Assembly (NCBI GenBank): GCA_037127315.1
Contig: JBBBDQ010000398.1
Location: forward strand, 4,335,001 to 4,399,000
Reading direction: 5' to 3'
Source: Ascarosepion bandense
Lineage: Eukaryota; Mollusca; Cephalopoda; Sepiida; Sepiidae
DNA: 64,000 nt
This document shows positions 42,400 through 54,519 of this stretch, piece by piece; position 1 is the first letter of the stretch; every line of letters starts with the position of its first letter. The translations under genes were made by a program, and so were the position numbers. The notes below the pieces were generated by a model. The model had not been told where the DNA came from. It saw only the letters and a program-made list of their open reading frames with translations, and did not search any database.

Positions 42400-45110
42400 T
42401 TAATAAGTAATAATTTCATACCACAGAACAGAAATATAGTTTTAAATAAACAATTTAATTTTCATTTTTGTTTTAAGTATCTGGACCGAGGCTAACGCTT
42501 CATCAGGGACCAGTCATTGTCAACTTTAATTGTGTTGGATTGATTAAGAAAGAATTATGAGATAGTATTGGAACACGCTTAAAATAACGAATGTTGTAAA
42601 TACGTAAAATTAAGAAAAAAATATCGATAAATAAATTTATGATTAAAATTCGTAAATAAAGGAAAAAATGATCCAGTGGAGCATAAAAAGGAAACAAAAA
42701 AGCACAGATATCTCCAAATAAATGCAATGATCATAAAAAAAACTTCTCCTTCTTCTTGCACAGTACTGCTGAAATAATGTTTAAACATAAAGTGGTGTTT
42801 TGATCTACATGTATATATATATAACAATTTATTTGTTTCAGACATTATTCTTAATCGATACTCGTATCTGAGAAGATACTTTTTGTCCTTTTATTTCACA
42901 ATTAAAGTTTATTTATTTATATCTACGGGCGTAAATAATCGAAAAATTTGTTAGGAAATTATGAGACCTCGGAAAGATTACAACCTGCATCCCCTAAATA
43001 TATAACCGTAAAGTTGATCTGAAGTGTCTTATACGGCTAGTGACAGTTTCCTGTGGGCGACGCAGGTTTTAATCATGACGGAGGAGGCATATTTTTCTAA
43101 GAAGATTTCTAGATTATACAGACCGGTAGATATAAACAAATATACTGTTTAATTTAGGTACTTGCAGTCTTTTTCAATGCCTAAATTTAAATTTAAATTT
43201 GAATTTTAAAAATCAATGAGTTAACTTCAAGGTTTAAAATTAGCTTTAATTGCAAGCCAAGGGTTTAAATTTAGTTATTCAAGTAAACAAAAATACCCTG
43301 GTGTATTTGAAACCGAAATGATATTGATCGGAATCAAAACTTTTTTTAGCTTTAAAAAAAATTTTTAAAAGTTTCCGACATTTTTTTTAAGTTTTCGCCC
43401 ATTTTTCATCGATTGTAAACAGAAGCCAAATCTTGGTTTTAAAAAATCTTACAAAAATAAAATACACTTCGCTGACATTATTTTATTGAAATTACCGAAT
43501 TTAAACTTACTTTAAGTTGACTTGAAACAAAAATTACTTGCTTACTAGTTGAAATGTTCTAAAAGAGCGCTTCTCAATTACGATATCGTTGTTATCACAT
43601 GTTATCGCCTTATCATGAGGCGATAATTGACATAGTTTAGAGTAGCCGGCAAAAATTGCCAAGTATGGAAGACGAATTTGCTATAAATCTTACTCATACA
43701 AATCGTTTTTTTTAATTTTTAACTATGTTACAATTAAAAATTCTGCAGTTATCCAGTATTTCATCAAATTTTTGTTAGTTTAGCTTTTTAGGCATACGTT
43801 TGAAAGTGTATGAAAAATAAAAATTAAAATAATATAAAACTTTCTTTTCAAAAGTTTTACAATTTAATAACAAAGAAAATATCGGCAGAGGTAACTCAAT
43901 AATTTATGAAATGTCATGGAATTTATTAATTTCTATATTTGATATCTATTTTTCATATTCTTTTTAGGTACCTCTACAAATTGTGAATTTCACAATTATT
44001 TTTTTTTTAATTAGAAAATAAGGAATTAAAAAGTAAAAGTTGCTTTAATGATTTCACGTACGGCCACACGTATAAATAAGATACGGGCAATCAAAATACA
44101 CACAAATAAAATGTTTTAATTATTTTAAAAATTGACCTGATAAATCATTTGTATTAAAATTTTCAATTTTCAATTAGTAAATGCAGTTTTCATACATTAA
44201 ATTCATACCCTAGCCCGCCCAATAAAGAAAAAAAAACTTTAAAAATATTTTTGAAACTTTATATATTATTATAGAAAAATGTTTTTAAAAAATGAATATA
44301 ATTCTTGTAAAAATTCATTATACATTGATTCTTTCAGGCAATGATATGCATAATTTATATTGTTCATAAATCATTCAAAAGTTTTTCTAAATAAAAATTG
44401 ACATAGTTATATCATTTTTCGCAATTCGGACCTACTTTTTAGAAAATCGGAGACTATTGAAGTAAAAGAAAACAGTTGATTAGCATTCCCCAATGATTCC
44501 TGAATTTAATTATATTAGTTTTATTGTGGCCCAATTTGGAATTTTAAGACATGTGTGGAAATTAATTGGTGGGGGTTAACATATGTAAAAATATTTTTTA
44601 CAAATATTTTATAAAAATAATTATTTCAAAATTGATTACAGTCAATTATAAATTCCTGAAATATTAATGAAAATCCGACCATTATTTGAATTTTGCAAGA
44701 ATTTCCAAATTAATGTGTCTTTCACGGTCAAAAAAGTGCATTGCATATTATTACGCTTATTGTTACTTAATAAACTCGGCGTCAGATTAGATCTCGCAAT
44801 GAGGAACCAAAAAGATTTTCTACCAAAAATTTCGAACGTGTTAGAAATAATTAAAAAATTTTAAAAAATATTTAAAAAATACTTTGACTTATCCTCTTAA
44901 TGATGATATAAACATTTTGCCGATAAAACTTTGTTTTTATTTAGTTTGGGGTCTTTTTAAAACATACTATGCAGGTTTTCCATCGATTTTTATAGGTACC
45001 TAGTTTAATTATAAAAAAGTGTATCAACTTAAATAAGACTTTCAATTACAAATGATGTTTAAATTAGATAAATGAAAAACAAAATATGTCGGAGTTAATC
45101 TATTTCATAT
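42400..45110. other. 2.7-kb AT-rich desert
   Basis: No gene or clear repeat. A hammerhead-like core (CTGATGAAGCGTTAGC, minus, near 42505) lacks its GAAA partner. ORFs of 65-88 residues are hydrophobic and motif-free. Confidence 0.5.
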
Positions 45111-45120
45111 ACGAATTTCG

Positions 45121-45121
<1 letters not shown>

Positions 45122-45169
<48 letters not shown>
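45122..45169. repeat. (TA)n microsatellite
   Basis: Pure TA, about 46 bp, beside the hammerhead at 45216. Confidence 0.98.
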
Positions 45170-45171
<2 letters not shown>

Positions 45172-45215
45172 AGTACTTCATCGAGTTTTCATTCGACCTC
45201 AACAAAATGCAGAAA

Positions 45216-45262
45216 GCACTGGACGTCCGTTTTGTCAGATATTTGGGACTCATCAGCAGTGC
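45216..45262 (-). ncRNA. hammerhead ribozyme, PLE type
   Basis: Minus strand: GCACTG, CTGATGA, stem II GTC...GAC, AAAAC (canonical GAAAC with one change), a minimal stem III (ACG/CGT, loop GA), C, then CAGTGC. Stem I GCACTG/CAGTGC is a perfect 6-bp helix. The core is complete except G12 to A, which should abolish activity. This is the clearest PLE-style hammerhead outside the SINE family. Confidence 0.75.
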
Positions 45263-45269
45263 GCATCCA

Positions 45270-45560
45270 CTACCAGGAATTAAAAGCAAACGTCATACCA
45301 ACTGTACCACGGGCCCTAGTGACGAAGAGGTAACGAATTAAACTCGACGAAGCGCCGCTCGTTCACATATGCTGTGGTGGAACTCATCCAAGTTTCTTTA
45401 CCCATATGAAGGTACATCCCAGAGCCATGACTACTCTCACCAAGCCGCTCACTCCAGAGCATTATAAGCTGGTTCAAGCAACGATATAACAAATAGTAGG
45501 AGGATTTGAACAATTAAGTAATTCCTCCAGTTTTTATTATATATTTTATTATATAAATAT
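45270..45560. other. flank of the hammerhead element
   Basis: The minus-strand 65-residue ORF at 45316-45513 has no recognisable motif. Probably the rest of the hammerhead-bearing repeat. Confidence 0.35.
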
Positions 45561-45563
45561 ATA

Positions 45564-45936
45564 CTAGCAGTATAGCCCGGCGTTGCTCGGGTGTAATGAA
45601 AGCTTTAAAACTAATCCATGGTGCTGGAGTTCAGACACTTTGGATGTTGGCACGAAAGACAAAAAAGCTATAGTTGTTTCCAGTTAAAGCGAAACCATAG
45701 ACTGAAAGAAAAATGAATGGATGTAAGTCAAACTTTGATTTCCTGGTATCGATATCTTCGTCGTAAACTGAATTTTGAAGGCTAAATAAGTCCTCTGAGT
45801 AAATGGTATCATAGCTGAGACTAAGAACTACAATTATACCTACTTAGAGCCAAACCCGAAGTAAAAACTGAAATAAAAGGGCTGAGAAAAAAACAGACAT
45901 ACAGGCAGATACACAGACACACACACAAACATCTTG

Positions 45937-45979
<43 letters not shown>

Positions 45980-46280
45980 CGATTTTCTGAACTATTGTAA
46001 GAACTGCAACCTTGAAACTTTTGAATATAGTTTATGTCTTTGTCTATGAATGTATCAAATTTGATTAAAATCGGACCACTCCTTCTATAACCCGATTTCT
46101 TCGATTATCGATTTTCGATATTTATCGGGGGTACCTTGACACAAACCCTAGCTAAGAACACTCGCAGACACTCATAGTACAACTGTGTAAATTTTCAAGA
46201 AAATAGGTTCAGCTCTTTCGGAGTCTATAGGTAACGGACATACACACACACACACACAGACAAATTCCATTTTTAAATAT

Positions 46281-46290
<10 letters not shown>
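45564..46290 (-). mobile_element. composite Helitron-like element, inverted relative to 48690-49405
   Basis: The minus-strand 3' end reads ttacacccgagcaacgccgg, gctatactg, CTAG, then T: hairpin plus CTRR-T. The 5' start is (TA)n-aaggcaagatg near 45940-45975. A second block (45980-46290) with gtttgtcaaggtacc-type text and (TG)n follows on the minus strand. The same two-block order occurs on the plus strand at 48690-49405. Confidence 0.65.
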
Positions 46291-46332
<42 letters not shown>

Positions 46333-46453
46333 CCTATATGAACTAAAGTAAACTGTCACTTTCTTAGAGAATGCTATCTCTTCAAAGTTGAACTGAGTAG
46401 TCGCCATGAGCGAACAGATGATTTGCAAACCAGCCCCGCATCTGCGTACCTTT

Positions 46454-46717
46454 TTACATATGTTGCGTGTGAATGATTTTTTGAGAGTCTAGAAAGCGAC
46501 GTTCTTCTCTTGCACTCTCATGTTCCGCTACAACCCCCGTGGCATACCTAAAAATATTGTCACACAACTGACGTAACAATTCTGAATGTCTGTCAAGAAT
46601 GACAATCGCATATTTGGCATTAGACTTTACATTCGATCTCAGATGATAAGCAGGGCCTTCAACAGCTGTTACGTATATGCTAATACGAAATACCCGCATT
46701 CCTATAACAAAAATCAC
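46454..46717 (-). CDS. unidentified 87-residue ORF
   Basis: Composition is protein-like (VEGPAYHLRSNVKSNAKYAI, ILDRHSELLRQLC, RYATGVVAEHESAREERRFL), with balanced charges and no simple repeats. No family recognised. There are no visible splice consensus pairs I would trust. It might be an exon fragment of a host or transposon gene. Confidence 0.25.
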   Translation of the reverse strand: MIFVIGMRVFRISIYVTAVEGPAYHLRSNVKSNAKYAIVILDRHSELLRQLCDNIFRYATGVVAEHESAREERRFLDSQKIIHTQHM

Positions 46718-46989
46718 CCTTACGAACAGCCCATTTCAACTTCTAACGTTCGACAGTTTTGATTTCGAAGTGATTGCGACCAGGAAGATCTTTCTCCCGC
46801 TAGACCTATTCTCTGTCCCTTTTTCTCATTAACCGTAATTTCAATATTTTCAGATTGATTTCGACAAGATCCTTTATATATATACATTTTGCTACATTTT
46901 GGTCAACAACTCTGTGCGACAACGAAGCATTTGACTAGAAGCACGTTTCTCGCGGCTTAAAGAAAAGTGAAACAGTTGAGATCTCGGAT

Positions 46990-47450
46990 ACTTGGTATCT
47001 TAAAGTCCGCTTTATATATATATATTTTTTTCTCATCAGAATCCACTTTGCTTATTTATAAATCAACACTTCGTCTGTGCATCGAATATTGCTGCCATAT
47101 CTGGTTTGATGCTCCTGCTATATATATAAAGATTATTGGCAAAATTCACAGAATTCACATATGTGATGCAATCGATCAAAACCTGTCATCTAGGCTTCAG
47201 TACATTTTTCACCGATATAAAGTGATTTTTCTTTGCTCTTTTGTAGAATTATTTGCATGGCAGTTGTTCAGAACTTAAGGAAACTACTAGATTGGAAACT
47301 AGGTCCCACTATTTTACTACTGAACTAGCTAGATTGAACTGTATGCTATATTCTGATACTTCTAGTCTCTGGAGTTCCCTCCCGATTTCCTGCTTTCCCG
47401 CTATACGTGATACACGCTTGAGCGATCATGTCTCTTTCGAGACATGACTG
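46990..47450 (+). pseudogene. CR1/jockey-like LINE ORF2 C-terminal end
   Basis: LLIYKSTLRLCIEYCCHIWF, DAPAIYIKIIGKIHRIHICD, LSSRLQYIFHRYKV, then (shifted) RLETRSHYFTTELARLNC, DTRLSDHVSFET and a stop. This is the final part of the ORF including its natural stop. The 3' flank continues into the antisense SINE-B. Confidence 0.8.
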
Positions 47451-47544
47451 ATTAGGCAGAATATTATCACGCAGTAGGTTGCTTTTACTTTCTACTGGTA
47501 GACTGGTTGTCAGCCAAGGCTATAGAACTCAATCTGTCCTATTA

Positions 47545-47695
47545 TTTAACCCATAACTGGAAAGAAGAGACGGATTAATACCTTCCCTAAGGGTATTTGC
47601 GCGTGAGTGTATGCAAGGAATTTAATTGGAATTCGAACTCGACTCCCCGATTTCTCGTTCCGAGCCGATATCCACTGCACCAGAACGCACATCAG
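47545..47695 (-). mobile_element. tRNA-like SINE-B, copy 2
   Basis: Minus strand: gatgtgcgttctggtgcagtgg (A box TGGTGCAGTGG), gagtcgagttcgaattcc (B box GAGTTCGAATTCC), to ccagttatgggttaaat. Lies antisense in the 3' flank of the CR1-like ORF, the same arrangement as at 22690-22995. Confidence 0.75.
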
Positions 47696-47699
47696 TTTT

Positions 47700-48322
47700 T
47701 CCCAACTAATATATTAAAAAAATAAAATAAATTTTCCCCAACTACTATATTAAAAAATTCAGTCGTCATGTTCTGTCATCCTAAACTCTGTTCGTTTATT
47801 GACCTTTTTCTTCATTTCACCTCACTAAATTCTTTTCCTTGGTTTTCACTTCCAATAACCGCTGGTGTCCTAGTGGTACTCTTCATAACTTGAGAAGAAA
47901 TAACCATATTTATGATAGAAAAAAGACAAATGAACAAATAGGAAAATTATCTCCGTCTAAGTTGTTTCAAGTTTATTACAGCAGCTTCAGCGACTGAGAG
48001 AAAAATGAAAAAAACAAAGAGACAGTAATCTGGTATACATTTCATCGCTACATATCAAACGATCTAATCGGAAGTCGTATCAACAGACTTTTCCTCGCAC
48101 ACATACACATATATTCTTATATTAAATAACATTACCGTCCATCATTCACCTAGAAAGACATGACTTTCTACATAAAAACCACCCATGCACTATCATAAAC
48201 TTTACCGTCCAAAATGTTCTGTAGACATATATTTGAAAATTAATCACTGCTTTAATACAAGTGACACGTCTATTAAATCAAACACATATACACATATATT
48301 CACCAACGATACCGTCCAGCAC

Positions 48323-48359
<37 letters not shown>

Positions 48360-48690
48360 TAAATATTGACTTGTCTCAACGCTAAGTTTCGTGGAATGGC
48401 ATTCATTTTATTGAATCTAGTTAATATTAATTTTTATGTAATTAATATATATTAGCAGATTTAATTCTACGATATTCAGTGTAAAGATAATTGAACATTT
48501 AGCTTTATATATATAACAGATTATGCTCTATCATAAAAAACAAAATAAATGCTTGCTTTATAAGTGTTATTTTCTCAGAAATAACCAGTCTGAGTATATC
48601 AGTCTACTAGAGTGGCTAGACTATCTTTGTCAGAGACGCCAAGTAAGATTTTTAAGAGAGGTTTTGTGCCGTCATACAGTTATCTAAACT
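47700..48690. other. no gene recognised
   Basis: (TG)n at 48327-48355. AT-rich, with a few cactatcataaactttaccgtcca-like imperfect repeats near 48130-48210 and 48295-48320. Confidence 0.4.
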
Positions 48691-49404
48691 TATTTATAAA
48701 TGGAACTTTGTCTGTGTGTGTATGTGTCTGTGTGTGTCCGTTACCTATAGACACCGAAACAGCTGAACCTATTTTCTTGAAAATTTACACAGTTGTACTA
48801 TGAGTGTCTACGAGTGTTCCTAGCTAGGGTTTGTGTCGAGGTACCCACGATAAATATCGAAAATCGATAATCGAAAAAATCGGGTTATAGAAAGAGTGGT
48901 TCGATTTTAATCAAATTTGATACACTCATACACAAAGACATAAGAAACGATATTCAGAAGTTTCAATGCTGTAGTTCTTACAATAGTGCAGAAAATCGAT
49001 AATATATATATAAAAGGCAATATGTTGGTGTGTGTGTGTGTGTGTCTGTAAAGCTGCCTGTATATATTTTTTCAGCCCTTTTATTTCAGTTTTTGCTTCG
49101 GGTTTGGCTCTAAGTATGTATAATTGTAGTTCTTAGTCTCAGCCATGATACCATTTACTCAGAGGACTTATTTAGCCTTCAAAATACAGTTTACGACGAA
49201 AAATACTTATTTGATATCGATACCATGAAATCAAAATTTGACCTACATCCATTTATTTTTCTTTCAGTCTACGGTTTCGCTTTAAATGGAAACAACTATT
49301 GCTTTTTTCTCTTTCGTGTCAACGTCCAAAGAGTCTGAGCTCTAGGACCATGGATTAGTTTTAAAGCTTTCATTACACCCGAGCAACGTCAGGCTATACT
49401 GCTA

Positions 49405-49405
<1 letters not shown>
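48690..49405 (+). mobile_element. composite Helitron-like element, plus orientation
   Basis: Block 1 (48690-49000) begins ttataaatggaactttgtct plus TG-rich text. Block 2 (49000-49405) begins tatatataaaaggcaatatg and ends cacccgagcaacgtcaggc, tatactg, CTAG, T. Landmarks shared with the inverted copy include attgtagttcttagtctcag and tcaaatttgat. Confidence 0.65.

Positions 49406-49407
<2 letters not shown>

Positions 49408-49438
<31 letters not shown>
49408..49438. repeat. (TA)n microsatellite
   Basis: TA tract at the 3' end of the Helitron-like element. Confidence 0.97.
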
Positions 49439-49441
<3 letters not shown>

Positions 49442-49554
49442 TGGATAAATTCTCGGTTAAAGTAAGCAAAAATGAAAATATCACTGCTATCACATTTTCA
49501 CGGAAATATTTGCCAAGATTACACAGTAAATATCTTGAAATACGAAAGACTAAA

Positions 49555-50110
49555 TTTATTCAATATACGCCATTGGCGTCAATTACGGCCTTCAGATGAC
49601 TTAGGAATCTCTTGCATTTCTTCTGGACGGTCCCGTTGTTTAAAGTGGTGAATGCTGCCATAATTCTTGCCTTCCGTTCATCTTTGGTGTTCCAACTGTT
49701 TTGTTGTTCTATAACTCAAATTTGCCGTACAAATAATAATTAAGTGGAGTTATGTGGCCATATGTTAGGGATGATGTAGTCGCAGAAATTGTCCGACAGC
49801 CACAGATTGGGTACTTCTGCTTTTGTGGCATGGTGTAGAGATTTTTTACCACCCTATTGACCCAGGGCAGCACTACCTACTCAAAGCACTTTATATAGGC
49901 CTCCTTGTTATGTCTGAGGCCCTGTGTACTGATTCATTTGATCCATCCAACTCTTTCTGGATCCTCTACACTGTCCTAAGATTGACACCCAGACACCCTG
50001 AAATATTTGTTTTGGAACTTCCGTTGCGAATGCCAAGCAATATAGCATACGTTTTACAAATTTATAGTGCAATTAATTACATCATATTGCTCTTTTTTCT
50101 CACCGACGGT
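49555..50110 (-). pseudogene. mariner/IS630-type transposase pseudogene
   Basis: On the minus strand across frames: GIRNGSSKTNISGCLGVNLR, RIQKELDGSNES, DYIIPNIWPHNST, the WPHNS-type end of the DDE/D domain. Then KFE-NKTVGTPK, ERKARIMAAFTTLNN and KKCKRFLSHLKAVIDANG, and a stop near 49560. Several frameshifts. The 102-residue plus-strand ORF at 49823-50131 is its shadow. Confidence 0.8.
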
Positions 50111-50114
50111 GCCC

Positions 50115-50380
50115 AGCTGTCCCAACTATAGTGTGCATTCGACAAAATAAAAAGAAACAAGGGACAACACGAAATTGAAAATATTAAATGCTAACAATTT
50201 ACCCATCACATTCTAAGATATATACATATAAATACATAGTGTCTCTGAAACATGTATACATAATTTTAGTGTATGGTTCAAGGCACTTCACCTCTTCCAA
50301 GTTTTTCATGTTAATGTTACTAATGTCATATTTTACAAGAATATAATTAGTGATACGATAGAAAATATTGAAATACAGAA
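50115..50380. other. no feature recognised
   Basis: AT-rich non-coding sequence. Confidence 0.35.
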
Positions 50381-50558
50381 TCATGGCTGAATTTCTAATC
50401 TTCTCGGAATATCCTCACTGTATTGGTTGAATGATAGTTGGTTGTCCGTTATAGTGAAGTGTATTTGTGTGTTGAAACAAATTAACTGAATTTGGCCTTG
50501 TTAGTAGATAGCCCACTATGAGAGGGATAAAAAACAAAAAAATCTAATTGTGTATAGA

Positions 50559-50606
<48 letters not shown>

Positions 50607-51150
50607 AATAAGGTTTTTGCAAATAAAAGTAATGTCTTTTGGTTGGTACAAAGGTCGTTGAAAAGAGTTTGTGCGTATGTATGTGTGTGCATTCGTTTTT
50701 TAGGAGTGTCTTTGAAGTCGCCGCTCAGTCCATTCGGATAAGTGGCTCAGTGAACAGTCAAGAAGAAGATGAGAGAGAAAGGAGAGGCAAGCATAATAAG
50801 ATCGCTTGACGTATGACAAGGGACGTGTTAATTATACTTGTATTTTCTCTACTGGCGATGCTTCCTGCGTCGTCCTTTTATTTCGTCTTCGGGGCTTCGA
50901 ACAAGTTATTTGGGAATTCCCACCCGGATTTAATTCTGGGATTCCAATTGGACGATATACAAATTCACGTCGGCTCGCGAAAAGTGTCCCTAAAATGAAT
51001 TTGATATTTATTTATTTTTGGTTTTCCACCGGAACATCTAAGTGGAGCCCAGATGCGCAAAGACCAGTTTTGGTCATTTGTAAATCTGGACCACTGAGAG
51101 CAAATATCCGGTCCCTCACTTGCTCGGTATCACCACAGAATACATTCGGA
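50380..51150 (+). repeat. 0.75-kb direct repeat, copy 1
   Basis: Ordered landmarks shared with 52250-53010: agatagcccactat, caatatatata/catttatatata, ttttt-gga-gtgtctttg-agtcg, ggcaagc(a/g)ta, gggattcc, ccggaacatct, tgctcggtatcaccacag. The plus-strand ORF at 50813-50998 (61 residues) starts with a hydrophobic, signal-peptide-like stretch (MTRDVLIILVFSLLAMLPAS); the second copy does not preserve it. The pair could be degraded LTRs (copies 1.87 kb apart) or a segmental duplication. Confidence 0.7.
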
Positions 51151-52250
51151 GATAGGTTATATACTTGTCTTATATCCCTTTTTAATATTGTATATACACT
51201 AACTCATTTTTATCCGCATTCACGTTCCGGATTATTTTAATATCCCAACCAAATATACCGAATTTACCAAACAGCTTTAACAATACTACTTTTTATACAT
51301 AACCCATAAAACGATGATGCACATCCATTCAATATGCATTTGTATAGCTTTTTCTGATATCATCTTAAACATAAATATAGCAATCTTTATTGCAGTATCT
51401 ATTTCTGGCTTGATTCTGCCTCGCGCACTATTCATCAGAATTTGGATGATATGTTTTGTTACATGTCTCGACAGTAGTTAAGTCAAGAGCTCTAATACAC
51501 GTCCGTTTGTTCCTCTTCCTCGTTATTTTGATTGTCAGTGGTTTAAACAGGGAAACAAGTCTCGTTAAAGTGCCCGGAGAGGATAGGTAGAAGGCCGACC
51601 TGTTGACATCTCTTCTCTCTTTCTCTTTCTCCATCTTGCTTCGTCCAATAAACGATGCTTACAACGTTGACGTTGAAATAAAGCAAAATAAACAAACAAA
51701 AAAACTCAAAGTGAAGTGTCTCTCATTCATTTATCCTGTTGATGCACCATTGTATTCTTTGAATGAGGAATAGTCGATTAACCACTAGAATCAATGATGA
51801 CACTAGACACTAGATCACAGACGACACGATGTCTCTTAACAGTGATCGGAGACAAACGAACGAGAAATATTAGTTTACGAGGTCAAATATTTAAACGAAA
51901 ACTTTATAATAAAAGATAAAAATAAATCATTATTAATATCAACTGGATAAAAACTTGCAAATGCTACGCGTTTCGCTATTTTAATTTTCTGCTGAATCAC
52001 AAATTTTAAGTTAATGATTGAATATTGCTCCTTGCGAGTTTTGCGATGATAAAAGACCCGTAGATATTCAGGTATTACTTTCTTATTTTTTTATGTAAGA
52101 TTCGCCCTGTACAAAGCAAGGGTGCCACTTGAAGTAGACGGTTATGTTAAGAGGTATTTTGTAAGATTAAGTGGGAAAGATAAAAGATAACAAGAGACTT
52201 GAATCTGTTAAGATTGTAATGATTGGGATAATATCTATTTGGGAGTCGGT
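51150..52250. other. interval between the direct repeats, no gene recognised
   Basis: If the flanks are LTRs this would be the internal region, but I find no gag or pol motif. A hammerhead-like core half (CTGATGAATAGTGCGCGAGG, minus) lies near 51425-51445. Confidence 0.4.
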
Positions 52251-53010
52251 TCTAGAGAGAAATGGTTCACGCGAAGAAGCTGTTTGAGTGTTATAGTGGG
52301 TTGCTTATCTATTCTTTTTCTAGTTGTAGTGGGAGTTCGTTCTAGTGAAGGGTAGTCGTATATTGTTTCAGAGTGAACGGAATTTGGTCTTGTGGCAGAT
52401 AGCCCACTATAGGTAATAAAATGATTATAAAATCAAGAAAACCAAATTGAGTTGAAAATAACATTTATATATATACACATATCAATTAATGTTTTCACAA
52501 TTAAAGCAATACTTGAATATAGGTCCAACGGAGGTTAAAATGTTCATGGCAAATAATAAACTGAAACAGATTTAAGGCTTAGGAATGTGGGGAGCGTGTA
52601 AGTGAGGAATGTCTTTAATGTAGTCGCTCCTTAGGCCAGTAAGTAGTTTTGAGACAGGGCAGAAGGAAAAAGGCAAGCGTAGTAGCTACTTGACTTAGGT
52701 CAAGGGATATTGATTACACTCTTCTTCTGAAGTTATGTCTGCTGGGGTCTGTCTGTATCCGCTTTTTATATCTACTTTTTGGATCAAAGTAGCTCGTTTG
52801 GGATTTCTATTTGATTCTGGGCTTCCTATTTGCTGATAAATAAAATTTGCGTAGGCTCACGAAATGGAAATTTAATATATGATTAATTTTTATTTTTCAA
52901 CCGGAACATCTGCGCGGGTTCACCTGCGCACAGTCCACTTTGATCATTTGCTTTCTGATCGTTATAGAGAAAACATCTCGGTTTTGCTCGGTATCACCAC
53001 AGTGTAACTT
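52250..53010 (+). repeat. 0.75-kb direct repeat, copy 2
   Basis: Second copy of 50380-51150, more decayed; the ORF is closed by stops. Confidence 0.7.
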
Positions 53011-53715
53011 ACTTGTTATTGATGGAACACGTAGGGAATATGGATGGGTTGCTACAATGTATGTGGAGCCGGATTTGTAAGTCTCGCTTACGAACGTCAT
53101 CGGCGTGGTGCTTCCTCGAGGTAGTAGTCATCGTGCGGTCTGGTCTGTCCTCGTTACCGGGCCCGGACAAGCCCTGCATACTCTATTACCCTACTCGCCA
53201 TGCTGTCTCGTAAATACTCTTTGAACGCGTTGAAAGACGAGAGGTCCTCGTCGTGAAGAGTAGGCTTGATGAAACCAAGGAATGTAGTTTGTTCGAGCAC
53301 TTTCCGTGTAAATATGTTTACGGCAGCGAAAGACTAGCTACATCCCGCTTGTGAGAGAGAGGTGAAATTATTCTTCCTCTACAAGGATGCTTTTGAACTT
53401 AACAAATTTAAAAAATATATTGCAATAAATTCGTGACATATGAATGCAGATCATTGTCTATAGAATTATGAAAAAAAATTGACATAACTTCCCATTACTT
53501 TGAATTAGACGGTAAGCAAATGAAAACATTATCAACAATTCAATCTCTCTTTTCCTTATCTCTTTCTAGCTTTAATTTTCACATTGAAACACTTAACAGT
53601 TTCAATGATATGTCTTGCATATTTACACGCCATCAAAACGGAACAGACTATTATTGATGAGGTATTTCCTGTAACAACTAAGGAACAAGTAGAATCATAA
53701 CACAATATTATTAAA
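53010..53715. other. no gene recognised
   Basis: GC slightly raised at 53040-53270. The 66-residue ORF at 53013-53213 has no motif; the rest is AT-rich. Confidence 0.4.
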
Positions 53716-53883
53716 CGAGTGGGTTTGTGCCGTCAAAAATGACGGTAAGTTATTTATCTAGATATGTCGTCTAAAATGACGGCAACATGTATATTCATGT
53801 ACCTATTATTGAGTGTCTTATATTAAGACATACGAGAAAAAAGAATCCAAACCCTCAAACGTGACAAGAGGAAAATGCATTAA

Positions 53884-53920
<37 letters not shown>

Positions 53921-53923
<3 letters not shown>

Positions 53924-54036
53924 TTCCGCAGACAGATCTATTTCGATGTATCAGAGCTCATCAGTACGGATAGACCCCGATTGCTTTTAACCCAGGATTA
54001 GAACCCGAACGAATTGGCGTCAGTCGGCGCTACAAC
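53921..54036 (-). mobile_element. tRNA-like SINE with hammerhead (copy 3, partial)
   Basis: Minus strand keeps tgacgccaattcg, the B-box region (cgggttctaatcctgggtt), ttaaaagcaatcgg and the hammerhead, then aatac and (TA)n. The A-box side is lost near 54036. Confidence 0.8.
53926..53969 (-). ncRNA. hammerhead ribozyme in SINE, copy 3
   Basis: CCGTA/TGCGG stem I intact, CTGATGA and GAAA intact. Stem III is ATA/TGT with one wobble; stem II (GCTCT/ACATC) has two mismatches. Still 44 nt. Confidence 0.7.
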
Positions 54037-54251
54037 AGTCTTTTTATAATATATATTTATTTATTTAGAATTTATAACATAAATATGCTATAATATAACT
54101 ACAAAAGTGGATATTTTCTTTGTTTTCTATCTTGTTGTGTCTTATCAAGTGATGAGATCTCTTTCAAGGTGAAGATATTTAAAAAATTTTAAGAATTGTG
54201 TTACTTCCAATAAGGAATTTTATACTATCGATCCCTAACCTATACCTACAC

Positions 54252-54291
<40 letters not shown>

Positions 54292-54519
54292 CGGGTTTTA
54301 TTACAACAGAAAAAATTATTTTTTACTACTCAACGGCATAATTTTTGCAAAAAAGGCAATAGTAAAGAGCATACACGCGGCAAGAGACTTCAAAACTGCT
54401 CCTAAAGTTGAATAAGTAATAGTAAAGAGAATAAACTTTTACGATGCTGCCTCGCTATTGTCTCTTTAACTGAGCCGATGCTACCTATCTATTGTCTCTC
54501 CCTCTTCACGAGCATGACA

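Noticed and set aside
49823..50131. 102-residue plus-strand ORF
   Set aside because: Antisense shadow of the mariner-type transposase pseudogene.
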